64,000 nucleotides of DNA from the NCBI RefSeq assembly GCF_035609205.1, contig NZ_CP141184.1:2384501-2448500 (forward strand). The letters are read 5' to 3'. The stretch is from Hymenobacter sp. GOD-10R (lineage in GTDB: Bacteria > Bacteroidota > Bacteroidia > Cytophagales > Hymenobacteraceae). Made by a program: the position numbers and the translations under genes. Below the pieces are notes generated by a model. It saw only the letters and a list, made by a program, of their open reading frames with translations, had not been told where the DNA came from and ran no database searches. Positions 17,153-24,885 of this stretch are shown here, in pieces; the first letter of the stretch is position 1, and each line of letters opens with the position of its first letter.

Positions 17153-17935
17153 ATGCTTAAGAAATATTGCGCGCTGTTTTTGCTGGCGCTGTTGCCTTTC
17201 AGCCTTCGGGCTTGGGGCGTAATGGGTCACCGCACGGTGGCTAAAATTGCCCAGAACCACTTGAAAAAGAATACCAAGCGGCAAATCGCCCTGCTACTTG
17301 GTACGGAAACCATTCCGCTGGTAAGTACGTGGGCTGATGAAGCTCGTTACTCATCCGAGTACAAAGAAACTGGGCCGTGGCACTTTGCCAACCTGCCCGA
17401 CGGGCTAGGTTACGAGCAGTTCTCCACCCAGCTCAAAGCCCTCACGGTGCCGAACGCTTACCAAGCGTTGCAGCAGAATATTCAGATCCTGAAAGATCCG
17501 ACCAAGACCAAGGACGAGAAGATCATTGCGCTCAAGTTTGTCATTCACATCGTTGGCGACGTGCACCAGCCCATGCACGTAAGTCGGGCGGAGGACCAAG
17601 GCGGCAACAAGATTCAGGCAAAATACCAGGGTAAAGAAACCAACCTGCACAGTCTCTGGGACAGCGGGCTAGTTGAATACCAGGGCTATACCTACAGCGA
17701 AATGGCGCAGGCTTATGATCATGTGCGGGGAAGCCAAAGGAAGAAGTGGCAGGCTGCCGACCCCGTGCAGTGGATGTTTGAGTCGTACGAAATTAGTCAA
17801 CAACTCTACGCCGAGGCCGCCAAGGGCACTGACTTCGATTTCCGTTATACGCCCGCGCATTTGCCTACGGTGCAAGCACGTATCACGCAGGCTGGTATTC
17901 GGTTGGCAGGCGTGCTAAATACTATATTCAGCTAA
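17153..17935 (+). CDS. Secreted S1/P1-type nuclease
   Basis: Zinc-dependent nuclease of 260 residues that cleaves single-stranded nucleic acids and nucleotides. The signal peptide is MLKKYCALFLLALLPFSLRA. After cleavage the mature protein begins with Trp of WGVMGHRTVAKIA, which ligates zinc through its amino group in this family. Other ligands lie in STWADEARY, GPWHFANLP, HIVGDVHQPMHVSRAEDQGGNKI and NLHSLWDSG. It is monocistronic and closed by a strong hairpin. Confidence 0.94.
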   Translation: MLKKYCALFLLALLPFSLRAWGVMGHRTVAKIAQNHLKKNTKRQIALLLGTETIPLVSTWADEARYSSEYKETGPWHFANLPDGLGYEQFSTQLKALTVPNAYQALQQNIQILKDPTKTKDEKIIALKFVIHIVGDVHQPMHVSRAEDQGGNKIQAKYQGKETNLHSLWDSGLVEYQGYTYSEMAQAYDHVRGSQRKKWQAADPVQWMFESYEISQQLYAEAAKGTDFDFRYTPAHLPTVQARITQAGIRLAGVLNTIFS

Positions 17936-17965
17936 AAGCCAGCTAAATACCTGGCGCTTACCTAG

Positions 17966-18005
17966 GCCGCTACTCTCTTGGAGAGTAGCGGCTTTTTTAT
18001 TTTTT
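17966..18005. terminator. Terminator between the nuclease gene and a convergent small ORF
   Basis: Perfect 12-nt stem GCCGCTACTCTC / GAGAGTAGCGGC with a 3-nt loop, followed by TTTTTTATTTTTT on the plus strand. The stop codon of the minus-strand ORF (17997) lies in the T-tract. Confidence 0.85.
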
Positions 18006-18200
18006 GCGGTTCTGTACTGTGATAACTGATTTGCCGGCGGTGTCGCGGCTAGAGATGTGGCGTTGCTGCGCGCGTTGCTCGTCTGTTTCGCTATGGATGG
18101 TGTTCTCCTTCGTGGCCCAGAACAGCGCCAACACCGCTATTACTACCATCAGAACGTAAATGATCCGGGTCTGTCGTGGGATAATCTCGCTTGGTTTCAT
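17997..18200 (-). CDS. Small single-pass membrane protein, unknown function
   Basis: Putative 67-residue protein starting MKPSEIIPRQTRIIYVL. One strong transmembrane segment (IIYVLMVVIAVLALFWA) is followed by a charged tail rich in Glu, Gln, Arg and Ser. An earlier ATG at 18221 adds seven residues. No homologue is recognised. It is convergent with the nuclease gene. The orderly membrane topology favours a real gene, but the short length leaves doubt. Confidence 0.5.
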   Translation of the reverse strand: MKPSEIIPRQTRIIYVLMVVIAVLALFWATKENTIHSETDEQRAQQRHISSRDTAGKSVITVQNRKK

Positions 18201-18460
18201 TGTCGAAGGCGATAAGTCCAACTCCCTAACGAGGAATGCGCGTTGGAGTTGCTAAGATGAGTTAAACAGTCAGGTTTGCAGGTGCTTGGGAGCTAGGCTG
18301 TTCTGTAATTAAAGATTGGAAAGCTAAGTTACCCTTCGAAACCGAGAGCCAGAATTTGAGTTTACAGCTAGCAAACGCGCAAACCAACCTAGCCTAACTG
18401 CCGCCCCCAAGCGAGGTCGGCGCTTAAAAGCAGTATCAACCAAGCCCTCTACATCAACTT

Positions 18461-19180
18461 ATGAGTTACCCCAATGCTGTGTCGTTGCAAGTGAGCGACG
18501 GCACCGAAATGCAAGCCTACACGGCGCGCCCCCTTACCACCGGACCTACCCCCGGAATCATCTTGCTGCAGGAAGCCTTTGGTGTAAATCACCACATCCG
18601 CAGTGTGGCCGACCGGCTTGCGGAAGAAGGCTACGTGGTGGTAGCGCCAGAGCTGTTTCACCGCACGGCCGCGCCCGGCACCGAGATTTCGTACTCTGAT
18701 TTTGGCAGTGCCGCACCGCACTACCAAGCTATTAACCCCCAAGGTCTTACCGCCGACTTGCAGGCGGCGCATGCGTGGCTGCAAGAACAACCCAACGTGG
18801 TGACGGATCGGATCGGAAGTATTGGCTTTTGCCTCGGCGGACGCGTGTCGTTCTTGGCAAATGCTGTGTTGCCGCTCGCAGCGGCTGTTTCGTACTACGG
18901 CGGCGGCACGCATTTGCTGAAAGATCGGGCGCCAGAGCTGCACGCCCCGCACCTGTTCTTCTGGGGCGGCCAAGACAAGCACATTACGCCCGAGCAAGTA
19001 GCTGAAGTAGTGCAAGCGCTGGATGCCGCCGGCAAACCGTATATCAACACCGTTATTTCCTACGCCGACCACGGTTTCCACTGCGACGAGCGCCCCAGCT
19101 ATAATCGCGAAGCGGCCCAAGAAGCGTGGGCCCTAACCATGAGCTTCTTCAACGAAAAGCTCCGCTCGCCCGAGTTCTAA
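18461..19180 (+). CDS. Dienelactone hydrolase family protein
   Basis: Alpha/beta hydrolase of 239 residues. The catalytic triad is visible: nucleophile Cys in GSIGFCLGGRVS, Asp in FFWGGQDKHI and His in YADHGFHCDERPSYN. Characterised relatives open dienelactones in chlorocatechol degradation, but many bacterial members have other ester substrates. No signal peptide is present. No catabolic neighbours are seen nearby apart from the distant ring-cleavage dioxygenase at 2.3 kb. Confidence 0.92.
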   Translation: MSYPNAVSLQVSDGTEMQAYTARPLTTGPTPGIILLQEAFGVNHHIRSVADRLAEEGYVVVAPELFHRTAAPGTEISYSDFGSAAPHYQAINPQGLTADLQAAHAWLQEQPNVVTDRIGSIGFCLGGRVSFLANAVLPLAAAVSYYGGGTHLLKDRAPELHAPHLFFWGGQDKHITPEQVAEVVQALDAAGKPYINTVISYADHGFHCDERPSYNREAAQEAWALTMSFFNEKLRSPEF

Positions 19181-19202
19181 AGCTAGGCATCAGTTTCTAT
19201 GC

Positions 19203-19238
19203 AAAAAGCGCCGAACCTTTTGGTCCGGCGCTTTTTTG
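19203..19238. terminator. Bidirectional terminator
   Basis: AAAAAGCGCCG and CGGCGCTTTTTT form a stem between the convergent dienelactone hydrolase and AraC genes, with A and T runs at both ends so that it can work on either strand. Confidence 0.8.
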
Positions 19239-19247
19239 TGTTCCTAC

Positions 19248-20225
19248 TTAACGCAGCTCCCGCGGCGACACACCAAACTTCTTCTTGAATGCCGTGCTGA
19301 AGTGCTGCAGCGACGAATACCCTAGCTCAAAAGCTAGCTCACTGGCTGTTTTTTGGCCTCCAATTAACTGCGCCTTGGCTTCTGCCAGCCGAAAATCGGC
19401 CAAGTAGCCGAACACAGTTTGACCGAACTGCTCCTTAAAGCCCTTCTTCAGCTTGAACTCGTTGAGGCCGGCCAAGCGGGCTAGCTCGGGTAGCGTAGGT
19501 GGTAGTTGCAGGTGCTGAATGAGGTAGTCGCGGGCGAAAAGCAGCCGTTCTTGGTCGTACTCGGTGCGGGCAAAGCGGCGGGGCGTGTCAGCTTGCGCAA
19601 AGGCATCGGTTTGCAAAACAAGTATTTCGATTGCTTTAGAATACAGGAACAGCTTTTTGAGTCGACCCTGAAAACGGCAGGTAAGCACCTCTTGAATAGC
19701 CGTATGCAAAGCCAACCCTAGGTGCAGATTTTCTTCGCCGAGCACTGCTGGCCGGCCGCACCGGATGTCGTCGGCGAAGCGGCGCAGGGGAGCAGAGGCA
19801 TCCTGCGCCAGTGCCAAGAAAGCTTCCTTGGTGAATTGCAGAATAAACGTTTCCGACTCTAGCTCTTCGTAGCGCATCGTGGCCTCGAACCCCGGATGAT
19901 AGGCTAGGTAGTGCTGGTAGCTAGCCATACGGTGCACCCGCCCCGACCGCTTATTCTCAATAACAACCCGACCGCGTAAGTTGAAGTGCAGGTGTACCAC
20001 GTCAAGGTCGGTGCGCCAAGCAGTTTCGAAAGGCTGATGATAATGCCAGTGCGAGTAGCCCATCCGGATGCCATCGAAGTACCAATGCGCCAAGTAGCCG
20101 CGGCCCACAGGCAAGTCTAGGGTCTGCGAGGCCTCTACCAGCTCCGACGAGTGAAAGTCTGAGGCAACGTAGGCGTTCTGATGAACGAGGCTTAAGTCAG
20201 TACTGTGGCGAACTTCAAGCGGCAT
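19248..20225 (-). CDS. AraC-family transcriptional regulator
   Basis: Protein of 325 residues with a C-terminal pair of helix-turn-helix motifs (LPELARLAGLNEFKLKKGF and TASELAFELGYSSLQHFSTA, ending FGVSPREL). The N-terminal 200 residues form an effector-binding region with no close match I can name; the layout resembles the PchR-like regulators common in Bacteroidota. It is divergent from the three-gene unit at 20527-22006, with about 300 bp between starts, so control of that operon is plausible but not shown. Confidence 0.9.
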   Translation of the reverse strand: MPLEVRHSTDLSLVHQNAYVASDFHSSELVEASQTLDLPVGRGYLAHWYFDGIRMGYSHWHYHQPFETAWRTDLDVVHLHFNLRGRVVIENKRSGRVHRMASYQHYLAYHPGFEATMRYEELESETFILQFTKEAFLALAQDASAPLRRFADDIRCGRPAVLGEENLHLGLALHTAIQEVLTCRFQGRLKKLFLYSKAIEILVLQTDAFAQADTPRRFARTEYDQERLLFARDYLIQHLQLPPTLPELARLAGLNEFKLKKGFKEQFGQTVFGYLADFRLAEAKAQLIGGQKTASELAFELGYSSLQHFSTAFKKKFGVSPRELR

Positions 20226-20526
20226 GACAGATCAAGCAGAGAAGGTAGCTGACGGTAGATAAATACAAGCTTACTCGACCGGATATAGCGCCAAAGGCGC
20301 AAACTGCCTTGTAACCTAGCACATAAAGGTGCAAATAATAGTTATGAACTTGTTGTAAATAAAGGAGTTGAGCTTACACCAGACGGAGCTTTTGCTTAGC
20401 GAGAGGCAAGCACCAGATTAATTCCGGCTCTTGCAACTGAGATTCCCGCTTGTGTAACGCCTAACCCTGTGGCCCAACGCAACTTTGCTAGTGCTCCGAG
20501 AAGACTAGCAAACGGAGCCCGTGGCT
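20226..20526. other. Divergent intergenic region, 301 bp
   Basis: This is the spacer between the AraC gene and the HMA-like/GIN operon. A near-consensus -7 (CAACTTTG, 20480-20487) lies 40 nt before the operon, without a well-placed TTG. No ORF or RNA gene is recognised. Confidence 0.5.
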
Positions 20527-20751
20527 ATGCAAGAAATAGAAGTCTTCCGGACCAACGTAACGTGCCGTCGGGTGGCGGTAGGGCTCCTGCGGCAGTTGCA
20601 GGCGCACTATCCTACCTGGGGCATCAGCTTCGACCTCACCGACTGCGACCGGGTACTGCGCGTGCAAACCTCTGGCTGCCCCGTCGATTGCCCTTTTATC
20701 ATCAACGTACTGCGCGCCAGTGGTTACCATTGCGAACCGCTGCCCGAATGA
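20527..20751 (+). CDS. Small HMA-like protein (75 aa)
   Basis: Short protein whose predicted beta-alpha-beta-beta-alpha-beta order resembles heavy-metal-associated domains: IEVFRTNVTCRRVAVGLLRQL, ISFDLTDCDRVLRVQT and FIINVLRASGYHCEPL. The usual CxxC is missing; single Cys residues sit in VTCRR and TDCDR, with a second cluster SGCPVDCP and a final GYHC. It may bind metal, or may have lost that function. The stop overlaps the next start as ATGA, indicating translational coupling. ATG 20527 is preferred over GTG 20521. Confidence 0.7.
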   Translation: MQEIEVFRTNVTCRRVAVGLLRQLQAHYPTWGISFDLTDCDRVLRVQTSGCPVDCPFIINVLRASGYHCEPLPE

Positions 20752-21446
20752 TCTGCCTTATGGTTTCCTTTAAACAACTTCGTCAGCTTATGAAAACGCA
20801 AGGAAGCGGCACCATGGCCGTACAGCAGCAACCAGTTAGCTCGTTTACCCGCCTGCACCTGAGCGTGCGCGGCACCGTAGAGTTGCACCAAGGTGCGGAG
20901 GAAAAAGTGGTGGTAGAGGCCGACGATAACCTACTCGACTACGTGCAGGTAGTCAACTCGGGCCGAACCCTCTACGTGACCAGTGAAAACAAATTGCGGG
21001 CGCCGGCCTTCACTGACCTGCGCGTCCAAGTGTATTTGCGCCAAATCGACGAACTATACATTGCCTCTCAAGGTGCAGTAATTTGTGCAACGCCCTTGGT
21101 GAGTACCGAAGCGCTGACGGTGAAGGTTTACTCGCAGGGCAATACTGCGCTACGAGTAGTCGCCCCAACGCTCACCCTTACTGCGGCCAGCCAAGGCAAC
21201 TTGAGCGTAGCTGGCCAAGCCGGTGAGGCCGTAATCAAGCTAGCTAGTGAAGGCAACTTCGATGGTCGCGACTTGTGTGCTCAGCACTTGCGCTTGCGCA
21301 ATATGTCGGAAGGCAACATTGACTTGTATGCCGAACAGACCATTTCGCTCACTCACCTAGGTCAGGGGTATATCCATTATGCAGGTCCCGCCCGGCTGGC
21401 CGACGTGCGTCAATACGGCGCCGGTGAGATCTGCCACGTAGCCTAG
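20748..21446 (+). CDS. GIN-domain (DUF2807-type) protein without a signal peptide
   Basis: Beta-solenoid protein of about 232 residues matching the head GIN domain: GSGTMAVQQQPVSSFTRLHL, then VRGTVELHQGAEEKVVVEADDNLLDYVQV, TLYVTSENK and repeated short strands (SQGAVICA, SQGNTALRV, SQGNLSVAG, SEGNFDGRD, SEGNIDLYA). Family members are normally exported and carry a signal peptide or lipobox. Here none follows any possible start (20748, 20760 or 20790), so the product appears cytosolic. I chose 20748 for the ATGA overlap with the upstream gene; an open frame extends further upstream only as an out-of-frame shadow of that gene. Confidence 0.72.
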   Translation: MICLMVSFKQLRQLMKTQGSGTMAVQQQPVSSFTRLHLSVRGTVELHQGAEEKVVVEADDNLLDYVQVVNSGRTLYVTSENKLRAPAFTDLRVQVYLRQIDELYIASQGAVICATPLVSTEALTVKVYSQGNTALRVVAPTLTLTAASQGNLSVAGQAGEAVIKLASEGNFDGRDLCAQHLRLRNMSEGNIDLYAEQTISLTHLGQGYIHYAGPARLADVRQYGAGEICHVA

Positions 21447-21454
21447 CTTGTACC

Positions 21455-22006
21455 ATGACTCCAAAGCGAATCCTTTTGCTTGGCAAACGCCCTGATGTGA
21501 TGCAACGCCTTCTGCGGCAAGTACACGAGGCTGGTTTGCAGGCCCAAGGCAGCACTGACCTACCCACCTTTCACCAACAGTTCAACGCCCTCGACTTCGA
21601 CCTTATTGGCCTAGGTGGTGGACTAGAGCAGCCGGAGCGCCAAGCGTTACTATTGGCGTTCCGCCGCCACAATCCTGCTGTAGAAGTTGTCGATCTGGTG
21701 GCGCCGTTGGTGGTAGAACAACTGCGCTACCATACCCAAAAAGTGGCCGCTCCTCTGCTATCAGACTTGCGGGTGCGGGTACCCGATGACGTAGAAATCA
21801 GCTTCATCGCTGCAGATGCGTGCAGGCTCGAAGCTAGCTTCTATCACTACAATCCGCAGCCGGTGGAGCAAGTGGTGTTTGCCGGAGAAGTGCCGCAAGG
21901 AGTCAACGTGGTGGAAATCAGTAAAACCTCCCTAGGTCCTGGGCCGAACTTTGTGGCGCTAAAAACAAAAACCGGCGAGATTCTCGCCGGTCGGATTGAA
22001 GCGTAG
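21455..22006 (+). CDS. Receiver-like protein of unknown function
   Basis: Protein of 183 residues. The N-terminal half looks like a CheY or Rossmann fold (RILLLGKRPDVMQRLLRQVHEAGLQAQG, then DFDLIGLGGGLEQPERQALLLAFRRHNPAVEVVDL), but the phospho-acceptor Asp position reads Gly. The C-terminal half is beta-rich (DLRVRVPDDVEISFIAADACRL; NPQPVEQVVFAGEVPQGVNVVEIS) and unrecognised. It starts 8 nt after the GIN gene and is co-transcribed with it. Its 3' end carries a hairpin that probably terminates the convergent ankyrin gene. Confidence 0.65.
   Translation: MTPKRILLLGKRPDVMQRLLRQVHEAGLQAQGSTDLPTFHQQFNALDFDLIGLGGGLEQPERQALLLAFRRHNPAVEVVDLVAPLVVEQLRYHTQKVAAPLLSDLRVRVPDDVEISFIAADACRLEASFYHYNPQPVEQVVFAGEVPQGVNVVEISKTSLGPGPNFVALKTKTGEILAGRIEA
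21961..21991 (-). terminator. Terminator of the ankyrin gene, inside the convergent coding sequence
   Basis: Perfect 10-nt stem ACCGGCGAGA / TCTCGCCGGT with a 1-nt loop. On the minus strand it is followed by TTTTGTTTTT. It lies 32 nt past the stop of the ankyrin gene and within the last codons of the opposing gene. Confidence 0.65.
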
Positions 22007-22022
22007 CACGGGCAAAGCCGAC

Positions 22023-22475
22023 TTACTTCATCTTTTGTTCTATCAAAGTTGCTACGTCTTGCTTGCCGGCTTCTTTGGCCATAGCTAGAGCATCCTTGCC
22101 ATCGTCGTCTTTGGCTTTTGCATCGGCGCCGCTAGCTAGCAGCAATTCCACAACAGATTTATGTCCTTTGCCGGCCGCTGCCATCAGCGCCGTTGCTTTG
22201 AACGCATCCGCTTGATTCACTTGAGCTTTATGCTTTAGCAGGAGCTTTACCATATCTAGGTTGCCACTACCAGCGGCTGTAATGAGGTAAGTGGTTGATA
22301 CGCCAGGCACAATCTCAATAGCCGTGTTGGGATTTGCTCCCGCTGCCAGCAGGGGCTCGGCCGCAGCAGCATTATTTTTCATGATAGCGGCAAAAAGCTC
22401 TTTGTTCTGGGATTGAGCCTGGGTTACAAGCGTAAAACACAAAAGTGTAGCAATGAGTAGTAAACTCTTCTTCAT
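22023..22475 (-). CDS. Secreted ankyrin-repeat protein
   Basis: Protein of 150 residues with a signal peptide (MKKSLLLIATLLCFTLVTQAQ) followed by three to four ankyrin repeats (AAAEPLLAAGANPNTAIEI, YLITAAGSGNLDMVKLLLKH, ATALMAAAGKGHKSVVELLL, DDGKDALAMAKEAGKQDVAT). ATG 22475 is chosen because it begins the signal peptide; the frame opens at 22529. A periplasmic protein-protein interaction role is likely, but no partner is evident. Confidence 0.85.
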   Translation of the reverse strand: MKKSLLLIATLLCFTLVTQAQSQNKELFAAIMKNNAAAAEPLLAAGANPNTAIEIVPGVSTTYLITAAGSGNLDMVKLLLKHKAQVNQADAFKATALMAAAGKGHKSVVELLLASGADAKAKDDDGKDALAMAKEAGKQDVATLIEQKMK

Positions 22476-22691
22476 TTTTATTGTATAGGAATAAGTCAAG
22501 TTTTCGGCGAAGGTAAGCACAAAAATCAAAGAATAATATCTGTGCTATATTCAGCCAAGTTGAACGAAAAGCAGGGAAGATAGCGCAGACAACGCTACTT
22601 CCCCAAAGCCTACTCCACTTGCAATAAGCGTGCTGTATTGACGAGAAAACGTCATTTGTACAAGAGCAGAAGTAGCGCTACTGAGCCGCTT

Positions 22692-23294
22692 CTATGCTAG
22701 CGCCTTGGCTACCAGCGCTTGCGCCGAGGCTGGCATATCCAATTGTAAAGCTAGCGCATGACCTTGCGGCGTCATCTTGCGCCACGTCTTTTGTACAATA
22801 TCGATTACTTTCTCTTCTGGATACTGTTTAGCAAAGTCGAGAAAGTAATATTCCAAAAATACCAGGCAGATAACGTCCTCTAGCAACTGCATCTCAGGGT
22901 CGGTTTTCAACTGCTGTTTTTGTAGCAGCGTCTGCACCCGGCCTATGATTTCGGCGTCGTAGCCAACCTCTTGCATGATTTGTCCGGCGAGTTCAGCGTG
23001 GAGGCGTTTGAGGCTGTTACGCCACTTGTGGTAGCCAGCTGTATCCATCGGGAAGGCATTGCGTGGAATGCTCCAGCGCCGAATGTGCTGGCACCTAGCT
23101 GCCAGTTGCAAAGCCTCCGAAGCATCGGGCGCCACTCGGCCCAAGCAGGCGCTCATACGGTGGGCGTATAGCACCTCCTTGGGATAATGCTTGCCGTCAG
23201 CAATTTCTATCGTGGGGTCTTCGCTGTTGGCTTCGTCAAAGCGCCGAAGGGCCTCGTCAAAGCGGGGTTTGTTAGTAATCATACGCGCAGCCAT
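22692..23294 (-). CDS. DUF4202 family protein
   Basis: Cytoplasmic helical protein of about 200 residues. Conserved family stretches are FDEALRRFDEANSEDP, YAHRMSACLGRVAPDASEALQLAARCQHIRRW, FPMDTAGYHKWRNSLKRLHAE and EDVICLVFLEYYF. The His and Asp pattern suggests a metal-binding HD-like fold, but no activity is known to me. Starts at 23294 and 23282 are both possible. It lies 81 bp downstream of the SBF transporter gene on the same strand. Confidence 0.82.
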   Translation of the reverse strand: MAARMITNKPRFDEALRRFDEANSEDPTIEIADGKHYPKEVLYAHRMSACLGRVAPDASEALQLAARCQHIRRWSIPRNAFPMDTAGYHKWRNSLKRLHAELAGQIMQEVGYDAEIIGRVQTLLQKQQLKTDPEMQLLEDVICLVFLEYYFLDFAKQYPEEKVIDIVQKTWRKMTPQGHALALQLDMPASAQALVAKALA

Positions 23295-23375
23295 TTCAGG
23301 CAAGATAAAGAGGCAGTGGCAGAATGCTGCCAGTTTAGGCGTAAAGTAGCACAACAACTCCCACGTACGAAGGCA

Positions 23376-24449
23376 TTATGCCGACCTAGGTGGTGCGCTG
23401 GCTACAGCAGCAGCTTGCTCGTTTTGCCTGCCCTGAGCCCGCGCAATAATGCTGGCAATCAGGATTTGAATGGCGTGGTAGAGCATGAGCGGCAGCAACA
23501 AAGCACCCGTCGCTGCTGTGCCGGGAAAGAGCAGATTGGCCATCACCGTGCCATGTACTAGCGACTTTTTGGAACCACAAAAAACGGCCGTAATGCGGTC
23601 TTCTTCACTAAAACCTAGCAGGCGACTGATCAGCGTCACAATTCCATAGACCAGAAAAAACAAGCCTGCCATGCCTGCGCTCAGCGCCACAATACCAAGG
23701 GCGCTGTAGCCCTGGAACACGTGGCGTGCGAAGGATTCGCAGAACGCCGTGTACACAATCAGCAAAATCACAAACTGGTCGGAGAGGCGCAAGGCATTAC
23801 TGTGCTTGGCAGCAAAAGCGCCCAGGCGTGCATTGAGCAGCACACCCGCCACGACTGGCAGCACCACTTGCAGGAGTAAATCGGTGACGAGGCCACCTAG
23901 GTTCGCACCCTCCGTGTTGGTGTTCAGCACCAGGCTGGTGAGCAGGGGCGTGGCCACAATGCCGATAAGGCTCGAAATGCTAGCGTTGAAAATAGCCGCC
24001 GGAATATTGCCGCCCGCAATCGACACCATCACTACCGACGTGGAAACTGTGGAAGGCAGCGTTGTCAGGAAGAAGATGCTGCTCCAAAGCGTGGCGTTTT
24101 CTTCGTGGGCGAACAGGGGACGGGCAGCGAGAGCCAGCAACGGGAATAATACAAACGTGGTGAGCTGCACCAGCACGTGCAAGCGCCAGTTGCGCATACC
24201 TACCCGCAGCTTCTCCATACTAAGCCGCAAGCCATAGAAAAAGAAAATCAGCCCGACGCCAATGGTCGTAATCTGGTGCCACGGGATGGGGCTTTCGTCA
24301 CTACCGATGCTCGGGGCTAGGTACGCTAGGCCGACCACGCCGGCCAGAGCCAGGAGAAAAGGATCGAGCCCGATACGTGCGAGCAGTCCCGAAGAACGGG
24401 TGGCAGGTACGAGTTGGGGTGGAGTAGCAGGAGGGTTCGTTGTAGGCAT
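23376..24449 (-). CDS. Bile acid:sodium symporter family (SBF-like) transporter
   Basis: Integral membrane protein of 357 residues with about ten hydrophobic segments. Family features are HQITTIGVGLIFFFYGLRLS near the N-terminus, FFLTTLPSTVSTSVVMVSIAGGN in the core and FCGSKKSLVHGTVMANLLF near the C-terminus. It resembles the YfeH-type SBF-like group rather than true bile-acid carriers, so the substrate is unknown. It lies in a minus-strand run behind the iron-uptake genes. Confidence 0.9.
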   Translation of the reverse strand: MPTTNPPATPPQLVPATRSSGLLARIGLDPFLLALAGVVGLAYLAPSIGSDESPIPWHQITTIGVGLIFFFYGLRLSMEKLRVGMRNWRLHVLVQLTTFVLFPLLALAARPLFAHEENATLWSSIFFLTTLPSTVSTSVVMVSIAGGNIPAAIFNASISSLIGIVATPLLTSLVLNTNTEGANLGGLVTDLLLQVVLPVVAGVLLNARLGAFAAKHSNALRLSDQFVILLIVYTAFCESFARHVFQGYSALGIVALSAGMAGLFFLVYGIVTLISRLLGFSEEDRITAVFCGSKKSLVHGTVMANLLFPGTAATGALLLPLMLYHAIQILIASIIARAQGRQNEQAAAVASAPPRSA

Positions 24450-24492
24450 GTGCTATCCTACGACGACAACTACGAGGCGGTTGGAAAGCAAT

Positions 24493-24526
24493 ACGCCGCA
24501 CCTGGTTCTCCAACCTAGTGCGGCGT
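24493..24526 (-). terminator. Weak intergenic hairpin
   Basis: Arms ACGCCGCACCTGGT and ACCTAGTGCGGCGT pair with two mismatches between the DUF3861 and SBF genes. No T-tract follows, so termination is doubtful. Confidence 0.3.
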
Positions 24527-24548
24527 GTGACAATACCAAGAACAGCGC

Positions 24549-24848
24549 TTACTCTTTATTCAAGGCTTTTAGCTTCATAATCAGGTCGCGGAACGGACCG
24601 TGAAAGTCAGCAAAGAGCGGATTGTCGCGGTAGGCAAGCTGGGCATTGCTCAGCAGCTTCACGCCCAAGGCCAGCGAGGCGGCGTTTTGAGCGTCGAGGC
24701 CGGAGTTTTGCTGCACTTTCTCCAAGATATCAAACAGATTGTCGTGGTTGGTGAAGGTGTAGGTGAACGGTTCGTGGGGTGTTTGCTCGCCGTTGGAGTC
24801 AGCTAGGTGCTCCAGTGTGAGCCGATATTCGTGGTGTCGTTTAGCCAT
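24549..24848 (-). CDS. DUF3861 domain protein
   Basis: Small cytoplasmic protein of 99 residues starting MAKRHHEYRLTLEHLADSNG, with the family stretches FTNHDNLFDILEKVQ, ALGVKLLSNAQLAYRDNPLFADF and FRDLIMKLK. Its function is unknown. The start lies 37 nt after the PepSY gene stop on the same strand, so it is probably co-transcribed with the iron-uptake genes. Confidence 0.82.
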   Translation of the reverse strand: MAKRHHEYRLTLEHLADSNGEQTPHEPFTYTFTNHDNLFDILEKVQQNSGLDAQNAASLALGVKLLSNAQLAYRDNPLFADFHGPFRDLIMKLKALNKE

Positions 24849-24885
24849 GGGAAGGTACTTGAAGAAGCCACTGAGCTTTGGGTTG

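Noticed and set aside
20469..20747. An upstream extension of the GIN-domain reading frame
   Set aside because: Its 93 codons lie out of frame over the HMA-like gene and have Arg/Pro/Ala-rich shadow composition; coding begins at or after 20748.
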